Assembly (NCBI GenBank): GCA_964422785.1
Contig: CAYRCJ010000013.1
Span: forward strand, 1-17,034
Direction of reading: 5' to 3'
Length of the DNA: 17,034 nt
Source: CAYRCJ01 sp964422785
GTDB taxonomy: Bacteria > Patescibacteriota > Minisyncoccia > UBA11713 > 2-01-FULL-45-33
Made by a program: the position numbers and the translations under genes. Below, in pieces: positions 1 to 6,366 of the stretch; position 1 is the stretch's first letter, and the number at the start of each line of letters is the position of its first letter. The notes under the pieces are model-generated. The model was not told the origin of the DNA, made no database searches, and saw only the letters and a program-made list of their open reading frames with translations.

Positions 1-2
1 AA

Positions 3-527
3 ACTCGTGATATGGATAATTTGAATTTGAATCTTGAATCTCTGGTGGGCAACACTGCTTCTTCGACGCCGGCCTCCGAAAGTTTTGCTACGAGTTTCTG
101 GAGTAATTTGTTTGCGAGAGTCGCGGCGTGGCTGGCAAACAGCGCTAACAGTATTGGAGATTTCTTTGCAAACCGCGTCCGCACCAAAAATCTCTGTGTA
201 AGTAATGATAGTGGAGAAACATGTATAACAAGAACTCAACTCGATGCCCTCCTTGCCTCTGCCGCTTCCGACACAATTCCTCCGGTTCTCACCGTAATCG
301 GAAACAACCCAGCCAATATAAATATCGGGGATGTTTATTCCGATCCTGGAGTAACTGTAACAGACGCGGGAAGCCCTAACATCGGATTTACCACAACAGT
401 GGACGGTGTCTTGATGAATCCTGTTCAAATTGATACTGCCACTTCCAGTGTTCATACCATTCTTTACACTGCTACCGATCAGGCCGGGAATGTGGGGACT
501 ACTACAAGGGAGGTGGATGTAAATTAA
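3..527 (+). CDS. C-terminal part of a large surface protein with a DUF5011-like Ig domain (5' truncated)
   Basis: The reading frame is open to the left edge, so the ATG at 12 is probably internal and the gene begins outside the window. Numbering from that ATG, residues about 5-60 are low-complexity and Ser/Ala-rich. A short segment with GDFFANRV, a CV...TC pair and TQLDALL follows; I associate this with the tails of large secreted Parcubacteria proteins (family memory, not searched). Residues about 88-171 read as a bacterial Ig-like DUF5011 domain: IPPVLTVIG, GDVYSDPGVT, then YTATDQAGN near the end. This domain is common at the C-termini of cell-surface and adhesion proteins. The role of the whole protein cannot be told from this fragment. 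The next gene has its own promoter candidate, so this gene probably ends a transcript. Confidence 0.8.
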   Translation, partial: TRDMDNLNLNLESLVGNTASSTPASESFATSFWSNLFARVAAWLANSANSIGDFFANRVRTKNLCVSNDSGETCITRTQLDALLASAASDTIPPVLTVIGNNPANINIGDVYSDPGVTVTDAGSPNIGFTTTVDGVLMNPVQIDTATSSVHTILYTATDQAGNVGTTTREVDVN

Positions 528-533
528 GGCAAT

Positions 534-562
534 TTGTATTTAATCGTAAATTGTGCTAAACT
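534..562 (+). promoter_or_regulatory. Candidate sigma70-type promoter for the DUF5679-like gene
   Basis: TTGTAT at 534-539 and TAAACT at 557-562 are separated by exactly 17 bp, directly after the upstream stop codon. Predicted initiation near 569 would give a leader of about 44 nt. An inverted repeat TAAGGC (525-530) / GCCTTA (564-569) brackets the promoter. Assigned by consensus only. Confidence 0.4.
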
Positions 563-612
563 AGCCTTAAAGGTCATTTAAGCCTTATTTTATAAGTAAT
601 TTCAACAATTTT

Positions 613-771
613 ATGAATGAAGGATACTGCGTAAAATGCCGCACAAAGCGGGAAATGAAAGACGCCAAAGAGGTGGCCATGAAGGGAAAGGGAGGCGTAG
701 AAAGACGCGCGATGACAGGCACTTGCTCTGTTTGCGGCACAAAAATGTTTAAGATACTCGGAAAAAAATAA
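613..771 (+). CDS. 52-residue zinc-ribbon protein, DUF5679-like
   Basis: This short gene encodes 52 residues beginning MNEGYCVKCRTKREM and ending CSVCGTKMFKILGKK. It has two CxxC knuckles, C6/C9 and C38/C41, separated by a basic linker (KEVAMKGKGGVERRA), which together should bind one zinc ion. Length, spacing and the TGTC.VCGTKMF ending match the small DUF5679 family that I recall from Patescibacteria and Chloroflexi; its function is unknown. A nucleic-acid or ribosome-associated role would be a guess from the basic charge. The gene stands alone, with a promoter candidate upstream and a strong terminator 15 nt downstream. There is no Shine-Dalgarno sequence before the ATG. Confidence 0.85.
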   Translation: MNEGYCVKCRTKREMKDAKEVAMKGKGGVERRAMTGTCSVCGTKMFKILGKK

Positions 772-786
772 ATTTTCCGCGATCTA

Positions 787-820
787 AAAGAAAAACCCCT
801 TCTCGAGAGGGTTTTTCTTT
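787..820 (+). terminator. Rho-independent terminator after the DUF5679-like gene
   Basis: 787-798 (AAAGAAAAACCC) pairs perfectly with 809-820 (GGGTTTTTCTTT) around a 10-nt loop. The A tract and T tract make it potentially bidirectional. It lies 15 nt after the stop codon at 769-771. Confidence 0.8.
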
Positions 821-823
821 AGA

Positions 824-848
824 GGGCCTATAGCATAATGGCAGTGCG
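824..848 (+). other. tRNA 5'-half-like sequence (possible broken tRNA)
   Basis: 824-848 reads as the first 25 bases of a tRNA: a 7-nt acceptor strand GGGCCTA, TA, a D stem GCAT/GTGC around AATGGCA, then G. It matches the 5' half of the intact tRNA-Ala at 933 in length and at about 15 of 25 positions. No matching anticodon arm, T arm (TTCRA) or 3' acceptor strand follows. Instead a 20-bp palindrome begins at 851. It may be a tRNA interrupted or degraded by repeat insertion, or chance similarity. Confidence 0.35.
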
Positions 849-850
849 CC

Positions 851-870
851 CCTGCCTGCTAGCAGGCAGG
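851..870. repeat. Perfect 20-bp palindrome
   Basis: CCTGCCTGCTAGCAGGCAGG is its own reverse complement. It sits exactly where the anticodon arm of the tRNA-like 5' half would be. Other sequences in the window contain only partial matches (CCTGCCTG), so no second full copy is present here. Confidence 0.75.
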
Positions 871-877
871 CGGTTTG

Positions 878-915
878 TCCCGACGTAAATTTTAAGATAA
901 AATACGAAGTCGGGA
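878..915. repeat. Long imperfect hairpin between the tRNA-like fragment and tRNA-Ala
   Basis: TCCCGAC (878-884) pairs with GTCGGGA (909-915). GT (885-886) pairs with AC (904-905), and ATTTTA (889-894) pairs with TAAAAT (898-903) around an AGA loop, with small bulges between. A further 10-bp palindrome CGGGATCCCG overlaps at 911-920. No T-rich run follows, so it is not a standard terminator. It looks like a dispersed palindromic repeat. Confidence 0.6.
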
Positions 916-932
916 TCCCGCATGATTTTGGT

Positions 933-1003
933 GGGCCCGTAGTTCAGTGGTAAAACGGCCGGTTTGCATCCGGCAGACGGGAGTTCGATTCTCCCCGGGT
1001 CCA
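933..1003 (+). tRNA. tRNA-Ala (anticodon TGC)
   Basis: A full cloverleaf can be drawn. Acceptor GGGCCCG (933-939) pairs with CGGGTCC (996-1002) with one G-U. The anticodon stem GCCGG/CCGGC (958-962/970-974) encloses loop TTTGCAT with anticodon TGC at 965-967. The T arm is GGGAG-TTCGATT-CTCCC. The discriminator is A1003. The 3' CCA is not encoded (CAA follows), so it would be added after transcription. Anticodon TGC reads Ala GCN codons. Confidence 0.95.
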
Positions 1004-1010
1004 CAAACAA

Positions 1011-1037
1011 AAATAGCCGCGAGGGCGCGAGCTATTT
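1011..1037 (-). terminator. Terminator of the minus-strand PEGA-DUF5715 unit
   Basis: On the minus strand AAATAGC, a bulged T, CGCG, loop CCCT, CGCG and GCTATTT form an 11-bp stem with one bulge, followed by TTGTTTG. The stop codon of the DUF5715 gene (1032-1034) lies inside the stem. On the plus strand the hairpin follows tRNA-Ala but lacks a T run, so the minus strand is the likely direction. Confidence 0.7.
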
Positions 1038-1622
1038 AAAAACCATTATATGAAATACGGCTTGGTAATGCTCTTCTGTGGCTTCTATCGTGTCGGCTTT
1101 TTCGAGTTTTAAGAGATAATTCCTCATCCAACGAAGCTCTTTTTCGGATAAATTCAGTTTGGCTATATCGATGGTGGCTCCGGTTGTATGCGAAGAGGCC
1201 AACGGACCGGTTGATTCTGTGGCGTTTCTATTTCTTTTTTGAAGCGCCTCCTGATATTCCGCGGTGCGGACAGCCGAATTTATTTGAATTTTATGGCCTG
1301 ATTTGGGAAAGTTTTTGTGGAAATCCCGGCTCAAGAGTATCAAAAAATCGTTCACTTGCGGCAAACACCAGGCATAATCGATATTAAGGCGCGGATCGGC
1401 TTCCAGGTAATTATTTTCCGGAAGGGGGATAAGCAGCCCGGATGTTTTCATTCCTTCCAGATCATTTTTTGTCTGAATCCTCATCAGGCCTTCTTTATCG
1501 ATCTCAATATTTTCCAAACGCCGCGATTCAATAGAGCCCTTTAAACTCGCGCGCTTGCCGAAAACATCGGCCGGTAAAAAAGTGAGAAAGAAAAGTACAA
1601 AGAACAAGATAGGTTTTCTCAT
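1032..1622 (-). CDS. Secreted DUF5715 / peptidase M15-like protein
   Basis: 196 residues. Residues 1-22 form a signal peptide or N-terminal anchor (basic MRKP, then a Phe/Leu-rich core ending near DVFG). The C-terminal half carries SAVRTAEYQ (116-124), then SSHTTGATIDI (143-153) with H145 and D152 spaced as in the zinc site of M15-type D-Ala-D-Ala carboxypeptidases, and a third candidate ligand H191 in VFHIMVF. This matches DUF5715, an M15-like group, and suggests action on peptidoglycan stem peptides outside the membrane. Catalysis is inferred from spacing, not shown. It lies 49 nt downstream of the PEGA gene on the same strand, so the two are probably co-transcribed, and its stop is buried in the terminator stem. 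Confidence 0.75.
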   Translation of the reverse strand: MRKPILFFVLFFLTFLPADVFGKRASLKGSIESRRLENIEIDKEGLMRIQTKNDLEGMKTSGLLIPLPENNYLEADPRLNIDYAWCLPQVNDFLILLSRDFHKNFPKSGHKIQINSAVRTAEYQEALQKRNRNATESTGPLASSHTTGATIDIAKLNLSEKELRWMRNYLLKLEKADTIEATEEHYQAVFHIMVFK

Positions 1623-1671
1623 TTTTATTCCCCAAAGAATGGCCTAAACGCATTCTAAGACATCCTCTCAG

Positions 1672-2718
1672 CTATGGCAATTTTATTTCTATGAAATTAT
1701 TGTCGTCCCAAATTAAAATTGAGGAGGAGTCTGTGAAAATAATTTCCGGGCTCTTTCCTTTGTATAGCGGGAAAATATTTGGCTTGTCCGCCGACGTGGC
1801 GGAGCCGCCGGCCAATTCTTCTTCCATGACAAAAATTCCGTTCTGCATTGCCACCAGAAAATAATTGGGGTGCCCGGGGTATTCCAAGACCTTCCTTATC
1901 GAATTGCCTTCATCAGTATGTATATGAAGCCGGGCGGTATTTTTGTACCACAAAGGAGCTTTATCCAAATCATCCGTCCAATAAGAATTAATGGAACTTT
2001 GATCCCAAAAAATTATTCTTTGATTTTTAACGTCGAAAAAAGAATTCGCGGAATTTTTTAGAATGGAAATGGCTTCGTTGGAAAGATTTTTTATGCTTGA
2101 GATTTTATCATTATTTAAATAAAAATTTCCGTCATCTCCAAAGACCAGAAAATCGCCGTTCGGCATAACCCAGAATTTTCTGGCGCTTGAAAATAATATT
2201 TTCGGTTTTAAATTGGCGCTGAGTTTTAGAATATTGCTTTTTTTCTGGTAGGGAGCGTCTAATAAAATTGAAAACCATTTTGTATTTTTTAAAGCTTTGG
2301 GAGCGTTTGAAAGGGGAGAGCTTGAAGCCAAAATTTCCCCGGCCGGATCAGTGGGAACCGATAAAATCTCCCTGGCTGTTACGGATTCCGCAACAACTGA
2401 AAGTTTTTTCTGCCAGGTCCAAAATCCGTCTTTTTCAACTTTTACAATATAGTTCCCGGCTGAAAGATTTTCTATAAGCGCGCTATGTCCCAGCAAAGAT
2501 GTATTTTTCTTTTTTGTGATCAGCGAAAAACCGTCTTTGTGTACAAAAACGGAAGCGCCGGCTTCGGTAGCCTTTATAAAGATGCCGCCGCTTTTTAATA
2601 ATTTCCAATTTGGGCCGAGGCTGTAACCGAGACTATAGAAAAAAACGGGTATTAAAAGTATTATAAACGCGACTACGGATAACCAGAGCAGAACGCGTCT
2701 TTTTTTATTAGTAAGCAT
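1672..2718 (-). CDS. Membrane-anchored PEGA-domain protein
   Basis: 348 residues. A basic start (MLTNKKRR) precedes one membrane helix at about 9-30, so the bulk should lie outside the cytoplasm. Residues about 44-115 read as a PEGA domain (GGIFIKATEAGASVFVHKDG, then LSAGNYIVKVEKDGFW), a beta-sandwich common in surface proteins. The remaining 230 residues, with repeated short strands and motifs such as KFWVMPNGDFLVFGDDGNFYL and PNYFLVAMQNGIFVME, could be beta-propeller-like. The function is unknown; cell-wall or surface display is inferred. It is the first gene of the minus-strand unit. A GC-rich stretch at 1787-1812 encodes LAGGSATSAD and looks inserted in frame. The ATG at 2718 is the only sensible start after the promoter candidate. 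Confidence 0.75.
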   Translation of the reverse strand: MLTNKKRRVLLWLSVVAFIILLIPVFFYSLGYSLGPNWKLLKSGGIFIKATEAGASVFVHKDGFSLITKKKNTSLLGHSALIENLSAGNYIVKVEKDGFWTWQKKLSVVAESVTAREILSVPTDPAGEILASSSPLSNAPKALKNTKWFSILLDAPYQKKSNILKLSANLKPKILFSSARKFWVMPNGDFLVFGDDGNFYLNNDKISSIKNLSNEAISILKNSANSFFDVKNQRIIFWDQSSINSYWTDDLDKAPLWYKNTARLHIHTDEGNSIRKVLEYPGHPNYFLVAMQNGIFVMEEELAGGSATSADKPNIFPLYKGKSPEIIFTDSSSILIWDDNNFIEIKLP

Positions 2719-2723
2719 AAATC

Positions 2724-2752
2724 TTGCCTTTTGGCTTAAAATATCATAATCT
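2724..2752 (+). promoter_or_regulatory. Candidate promoter upstream of mreB-1 and repeat element copy 1
   Basis: TTGCCT (2724-2729) and TAATCT (2747-2752) are 17 bp apart; an alternative -10 is CATAAT (2745-2750) at 15 bp. Initiation near 2759 would place the whole three-way-junction element (2772-2902) in the 5' leader of mreB-1. Confidence 0.35.
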
Positions 2753-2766
2753 TAGGGCATAATCAA
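2738..2766 (-). promoter_or_regulatory. Candidate minus-strand promoter for the PEGA gene
   Basis: Reading the minus strand, TTGATT (2766-2761) and TATTTT (2743-2738) are 17 bp apart, with predicted initiation about 13 nt before the ATG at 2718. It overlaps the plus-strand candidate, making a divergent pair. Consensus match only. Confidence 0.3.
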
Positions 2767-2771
2767 TATTC

Positions 2772-2902
2772 ACCCTGTTAAATAATTTTAAATTAAAAAT
2801 AGAGCCATGAACAAACACCAAAAACATACAGTTGAAATATTTAGTAAAAAGATTATTAACAATAATTTAAAATTAAGATTAGTAAATCTTATTTAACAGG
2901 AT
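2772..2902 (+). repeat. Three-way-junction repeat element, copy 1 (before mreB-1)
   Basis: Three nested pairings account for the ends. P1 is CCTGTTAAAT (2774-2783) with ATTTAACAGG (2891-2900). P2 is AATTTTAAATT (2784-2794) with AATTTAAAATT (2864-2874). P3 is AAGATT (2875-2880) with AATCTT (2885-2890). The stems abut with no unpaired base at the junction. The P2 interior is 69 nt. P1 has a C2773/A2901 mismatch not seen in the other copies. The element ends 2 nt before the mreB-1 ATG. Copies 2 and 3 are at 5680 and 9773; the last ~60 nt of copies 1 and 2 are nearly identical. Confidence 0.85.
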
Positions 2903-2904
2903 AA

Positions 2905-3918
2905 ATGAATTTTTTTATAAAAAAGCTGGGAATAGATTTGGGAACAGCCAACACTCTGGTTTACATGCCCGGGAAAGGAATAATGTTAAATGAGCCGTCG
3001 GTAGTGGCGGTATCGATGCCTGAAAATAAAGTATTGGCGGTGGGCAACGAAGCCAAGGTGATGATTGGCCGGACTCCGGAAAGCATAGTCGCATTCAGAC
3101 CGATGAGAGACGGAGTTATCGCCGACTACCGGGTAACGGAAGCGATGCTCAGATATTTTATAGGAAAAGCGGTGGGAAAATGGAATTTATTGAAACCGGA
3201 AGTTTTGGTATCCGTGCCCGCGGGAGTGACATCAACAGAAAGAAGATCCGTGGTGGAAGCGGCGATAAAAGCGGGAGCGAAAGCGGCTTATGTGGTGAAG
3301 GAGCCGATACTTGCCGCCATCGGCGCGGGGATCCCGATCCAAGAACCGCAGGGCCATATGGTAGTGGACATCGGCGGCGGCACCACCGACGCGGCTGTTA
3401 TTTCATTGGGCGGAATAGTCAGTTCGATTTCCGTGAAAGTTGCCGGAAATAAAATTGATCAGGCAATCGCCGATTATATAAAAAAACAATTTAACCTGGC
3501 CATCGGCGACCGCACCGCCGAACAAATTAAAATTGAAATCGGATCAGCCATACCGATTGAAGAAGAACTTTTAATTACAATAAAGGGCCGGGATTTTCTT
3601 ACCGGGTTGCCGCGCGCGCTTGATATCAGAACAAACGAAGTTGTAAAAGCAATAGAACCGGAACTCCGAAGTATGATCAAGGCCATAAAACAAGTTTTGC
3701 ACCAGACTCCGCCGGAGCTCGCCTCCGATATAATCGAGCAGGGGATTACAATGACCGGCGGCGGATCTCTTTTGAGAAATCTGAATATTTTGGTTTCCCG
3801 TTCCACGGGCGTTCCGGCTGAGGTGGCCAAAGACGCGCTTTATTGCGTTGCCAAAGGAACCGGAATCGCCCTTGAACATTTGGAGGCGTACAAAAGAAGC
3901 GTCATCGCCAAAGGCTGA
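2905..3918 (+). CDS. mreB: MreB-family actin, copy 1
   Basis: 337 residues, full MreB length. The first phosphate loop is GIDLGTANTLVY (9-20). The second is VVDIGGGTTDAAVISLGG (153-170). GGGSLLR near the C-terminus closes the actin fold. MreB forms membrane-bound ATP-dependent filaments that position the lateral wall elongation machinery. Compared with copy 2 (8721-9773) it lacks the FGKLFGAFSKD-type amphipathic extension; its N-terminus is only MNFFIKK. The usual EEP of the ATPase region reads K132-E133-P. The start ATG at 2905 is fixed by the leader: it follows the repeat element by 2 nt, and the MreB fold begins at residue 8. The next gene starts 13 nt after the stop. The divergent sequence suggests a specialised paralogue, but it could also be the main MreB. 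Confidence 0.93.
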   Translation: MNFFIKKLGIDLGTANTLVYMPGKGIMLNEPSVVAVSMPENKVLAVGNEAKVMIGRTPESIVAFRPMRDGVIADYRVTEAMLRYFIGKAVGKWNLLKPEVLVSVPAGVTSTERRSVVEAAIKAGAKAAYVVKEPILAAIGAGIPIQEPQGHMVVDIGGGTTDAAVISLGGIVSSISVKVAGNKIDQAIADYIKKQFNLAIGDRTAEQIKIEIGSAIPIEEELLITIKGRDFLTGLPRALDIRTNEVVKAIEPELRSMIKAIKQVLHQTPPELASDIIEQGITMTGGGSLLRNLNILVSRSTGVPAEVAKDALYCVAKGTGIALEHLEAYKRSVIAKG

Positions 3919-3931
3919 TATCCAACTTTCA

Positions 3932-4633
3932 ATGAAAGCAATACAAATTTTAAAAAAGCAATTTGACGGAGGCGTCCTCTCTCATGCCGTTCTCTTTTCC
4001 GGGATCAATCTTGAAGAAAAAGAAAAAGCCGTTGAATTTATATCCTCAAAACTTTTAGGCGAGAATTTTCCATCCCATCCGGATTTTTATGAAATCGGCC
4101 TGCCTGCAGAGACCGGCGGCGAGAAAATATCAATAGAAGAAGCCGTGGCGTTGAGATCCAGAGCCGGGGTAACCGCCCTGGGGCTGAATAAAATTTTTCT
4201 GATCCGCCAAATAGAAAATATGACCTTTGAAGCGGCGCCGGCTTTTCTTAAAATGCTTGAGGAGCCGGCTCCTCATACAATATTTATAGCTACGACAACC
4301 AATCTAAATAAAATTTCTCCGATAATAAAATCCAGATTTTCCCATTTCCGCTTTCCGGCAGGAGAAGGTATTCCGGCAGGCAAACCCTCCCTAATTTTAG
4401 AAAACATCCTGAAATTGCCGTATCAAAAAAGATTCCTGGAGGTTCCGAAATTTTTGGAAACGAACGGACTTCCGGCCCTGATTAAAGAAACAATATTGAA
4501 AGAAATGAGAAACTTCAGGAAAAATTTTCAAAACCCCGACAAAATATCCAGGCTTTTAAAAATTCAAAACGCGGCCTCCGATCCCACTGTAAATAAAAAA
4601 CTATTGGGAGAGTATTTAATGATGAATATATAA
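3932..4633 (+). CDS. holB: DNA polymerase III delta-prime-like clamp-loader subunit
   Basis: 233 residues from the ATG at 3932. The opening HAVLFSG (19-25 of this start) is the start of an AAA+ clamp-loader domain. IEEAVALRSRAG, then NKIFLIRQIENMTFEAAPAFLKMLEEPAP, TIFIATTT and IIKSRF follow in the order expected for delta-prime/gamma subunits, with SRF in place of the usual SRC motif. No P-loop GxxGxGKS is present (FSGINLEEKEKA instead), which fits the non-ATPase delta prime rather than DnaX. It is shorter than the E. coli protein (about 334), so the C-terminal collar domain is reduced. A longer frame reaches back to 3848 but overlaps mreB-1 by 71 nt and adds no domain residues. There is no Shine-Dalgarno sequence. 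It is probably co-transcribed with mreB-1. Confidence 0.8.
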   Translation: MKAIQILKKQFDGGVLSHAVLFSGINLEEKEKAVEFISSKLLGENFPSHPDFYEIGLPAETGGEKISIEEAVALRSRAGVTALGLNKIFLIRQIENMTFEAAPAFLKMLEEPAPHTIFIATTTNLNKISPIIKSRFSHFRFPAGEGIPAGKPSLILENILKLPYQKRFLEVPKFLETNGLPALIKETILKEMRNFRKNFQNPDKISRLLKIQNAASDPTVNKKLLGEYLMMNI

Positions 4634-4634
4634 T

Positions 4635-5675
4635 ATGAAGCACGCTCTTGTCATTATTATAATTTTTGTATCAATCGGGGTACTGATTTCCGTACTTTCT
4701 ATTTTATTTGACTTAAAATCTTATTCTAACAGCTTGCCCAAGGGAGAGGGTGGAATATTTTTATCCGAAGACGGGAAAGTGTTCAGACAAATAGCATCCA
4801 CCGCCGGCCTCGAGATAAATTCAATTTTATTTTCAAAAATACATCCCGGAGTTATTTATTTGGGAACAAGAAGATACGGTCTTTGGGTCTCAAACGACAA
4901 CGGAAAAACTTTCAGCGTATCGAAAAATAAAATACTGGCGAGCGGAGTTGATATTTATGATATAGCGGAATCCCCGGGCGGCGATCTTTACCTCGCGGCC
5001 TACACCCAAGATAGAGGATCTGTTATTTTGGTACCGGACAATTCTTCATCCGGAGGAGAACCGAGAGAAATTTACTTTTCTCCATTAAACAATTTCGGGG
5101 TCTTTGGAGTGAGCTACATCGGGGGCGTCGTTTCAATCGTTTCCTCCGACGGAGGATTTTATAAAAGCGTGAATAACGGAAAAAGCTGGAAAGTGGAATC
5201 GAGATCCTCCAAAGAAGGCCTTCTTCAAATGGAAGTCCAAAGGAATACCGGAACAATCTGGGTACTCACTTCAGAAAGCAAAATTATAAAGAGCGCTGAC
5301 GGAGGAGCTTCTTGGACGGACGCCTCCCCGAATAGAAACCTTTATTTTTTACCCAAAATAAATGATATATATCTCGATCAAAGAACAGGCATCCTTCTTG
5401 CCGCCGCGGATAAAATATATGAGTCTGTTGACGGAGGAGCAAAATGGAAGCCTTTAAATTTGGTGTTGCCGCCGGATTCCATTCCGATTTCTTTCGTAGG
5501 CATTAATCCGATAAATTCTGCTATAATTTATGCGGGGTCCGGCAACCTGCTATATAAAAGCGTGGACGGCGGCGCCTCCTGGTCATTTATCAAAGTGCCG
5601 ACTTCAAGAAAAACTTCGACTATCTCTTTTGGAGCGAATGACCCAAAATTAACAATTATAGGAACCAGCAAATAA
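4635..5675 (+). CDS. Membrane-anchored Asp-box (BNR/YCF48-like) beta-propeller protein
   Basis: 346 residues. One N-terminal membrane helix (about 4-26) is followed by an exported beta-propeller. Five Asp-box motifs are visible: SNDNGKTF (86), SVNNGKSW (178), SADGGASW (220), SVDGGAKW (264) and SVDGGASW (309), plus a weaker SEDGKVF at 44. This pattern is shared by sialidases, Ycf48-type assembly factors and VPS10-like sortilins. No sialidase catalytic set (Arg triad, FRIP) is seen, so an enzyme call is not supported; a scaffold or assembly role at the membrane is inferred. The ATG follows the holB stop by one base (TAATATG), so translation is likely coupled. Repeat element copy 2 starts 4 nt after the stop. 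Confidence 0.75.
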   Translation: MKHALVIIIIFVSIGVLISVLSILFDLKSYSNSLPKGEGGIFLSEDGKVFRQIASTAGLEINSILFSKIHPGVIYLGTRRYGLWVSNDNGKTFSVSKNKILASGVDIYDIAESPGGDLYLAAYTQDRGSVILVPDNSSSGGEPREIYFSPLNNFGVFGVSYIGGVVSIVSSDGGFYKSVNNGKSWKVESRSSKEGLLQMEVQRNTGTIWVLTSESKIIKSADGGASWTDASPNRNLYFLPKINDIYLDQRTGILLAAADKIYESVDGGAKWKPLNLVLPPDSIPISFVGINPINSAIIYAGSGNLLYKSVDGGASWSFIKVPTSRKTSTISFGANDPKLTIIGTSK

Positions 5676-5679
5676 ATTC

Positions 5680-5815
5680 ACCCTGTTAAATAATTTTAAA
5701 TTTAAAACTTACCGTGTACAATTATCAAGAATATAAAGTCGAAATATTTATTAAAAAGATTATTAGCAATAATTTAAAATTAAGATTTGCTTTTACAAAT
5801 CTTATTTAACAGGGT
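5680..5815 (+). repeat. Three-way-junction repeat element, copy 2 (before frr)
   Basis: P1 is ACCCTGTTAAAT (5680-5691) with ATTTAACAGGGT (5804-5815), 12 bp. P2 is AATTTTAAATT (5692-5702) with AATTTAAAATT (5771-5781). P3 is AAGATTTG (5782-5789) with CAAATCTT (5796-5803). The stems abut perfectly, and the P2 interior is 68 nt. The element begins 4 nt after the upstream stop and ends 2 nt before the frr ATG, so it is the whole intergenic region. Confidence 0.88.
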
Positions 5816-5817
5816 AA

Positions 5818-6366
5818 ATGGACATAAAAAATCTGGAAATAAAATTTAAAGAAACAGTATCCCGGTTTGAAGAAGATTTAAAAAATATCAGAACGGGCCG
5901 GGCTCATACTTCAATAGTAGAAGGGCTAATTGTAGACGTATACGGTGCCAAAATGCCCCTCTCGCACATCGCGGCGCTTTCCACGCCCGACGCCAAAAGC
6001 ATAATCATAAAGCCATGGGACAAAACAAATCTTCCGGCGATTGAATCCGCGATTCAAAAATCAAGCCTGGGGCTGGCCCCCATTTCCGACAAAGATCAGA
6101 TCAGGTTATCTATTCCGCCGCTTACGGAGGAGAGAAGAAAAGATATGGCGAAAGTAATCGGTAAAAAAATGGAAGAAGCGCGGATCAGCGTGCGCCAGGA
6201 AAGAGACGGTGTTTGGAAAAAAATACAGGAAGACGAAAGAGAAGGGACAATTTCCGAAAACGAAAGATTTTCGGATAAAGAAAAACTGGAAAAACTGGTC
6301 GGGGAAACAAATGCAAAAATAGCGGATATCGCCGGGCGAAAAGAAAAAGAAATAATGGAGATTTGA
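5818..6366 (+). CDS. frr: Ribosome recycling factor
   Basis: 182 residues, essentially the family length (about 185). The conserved core is present: IRTGRAHTSIVEGL (24-37), YGAKMPLSHIAALSTPDAKSI, IKPWDK, then SSLGLAPISDKDQIRLSIPPLTEERRKDM and the long C-terminal helix with QERDGVWKKI. The protein, with EF-G, splits the post-termination ribosome into subunits. The ATG at 5818 is set by the family N-terminus and lies 2 nt after the repeat element. An AGGG at 5811-5814 is only 3 nt before it, a cramped Shine-Dalgarno if used. The gene overlaps the protease gene by one base (TGATG). Confidence 0.96.
   Translation: MDIKNLEIKFKETVSRFEEDLKNIRTGRAHTSIVEGLIVDVYGAKMPLSHIAALSTPDAKSIIIKPWDKTNLPAIESAIQKSSLGLAPISDKDQIRLSIPPLTEERRKDMAKVIGKKMEEARISVRQERDGVWKKIQEDEREGTISENERFSDKEKLEKLVGETNAKIADIAGRKEKEIMEI

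Noticed and set aside
828..1010. 60-residue open frame on the minus strand across the tRNA region (GRIELPSAGCKPAVLPLNYGP)
   Set aside because: It is the antisense reading of tRNA-Ala and the tRNA-like fragment, a well-known false gene call.
3474..3879. Antisense frames of 100-118 residues inside mreB-1
   Set aside because: They lie wholly opposite a conserved gene, have no recognisable domain and no promoter or start context.
3848..3931. Longer start for the holB-like gene
   Set aside because: It overlaps mreB-1 by 71 nt and adds residues that belong to the other frame of MreB; the clamp-loader fold starts after the ATG at 3932.
4366..4390. Direct repeat TTCCGGCAGG in the holB-like gene
   Set aside because: Only 10 bp, twice, encoding PAG in both; too short to separate from chance.
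5680..5815. Repeat elements as ordinary rho-independent terminators
   Set aside because: The stems are AT-rich, no T run follows the 3' strand, and the elements abut the next start codon.
6363..6365. TTG start for the M50 protease
   Set aside because: The ATG one codon later forms a standard TGATG overlap with frr and has GGAG at a better distance.
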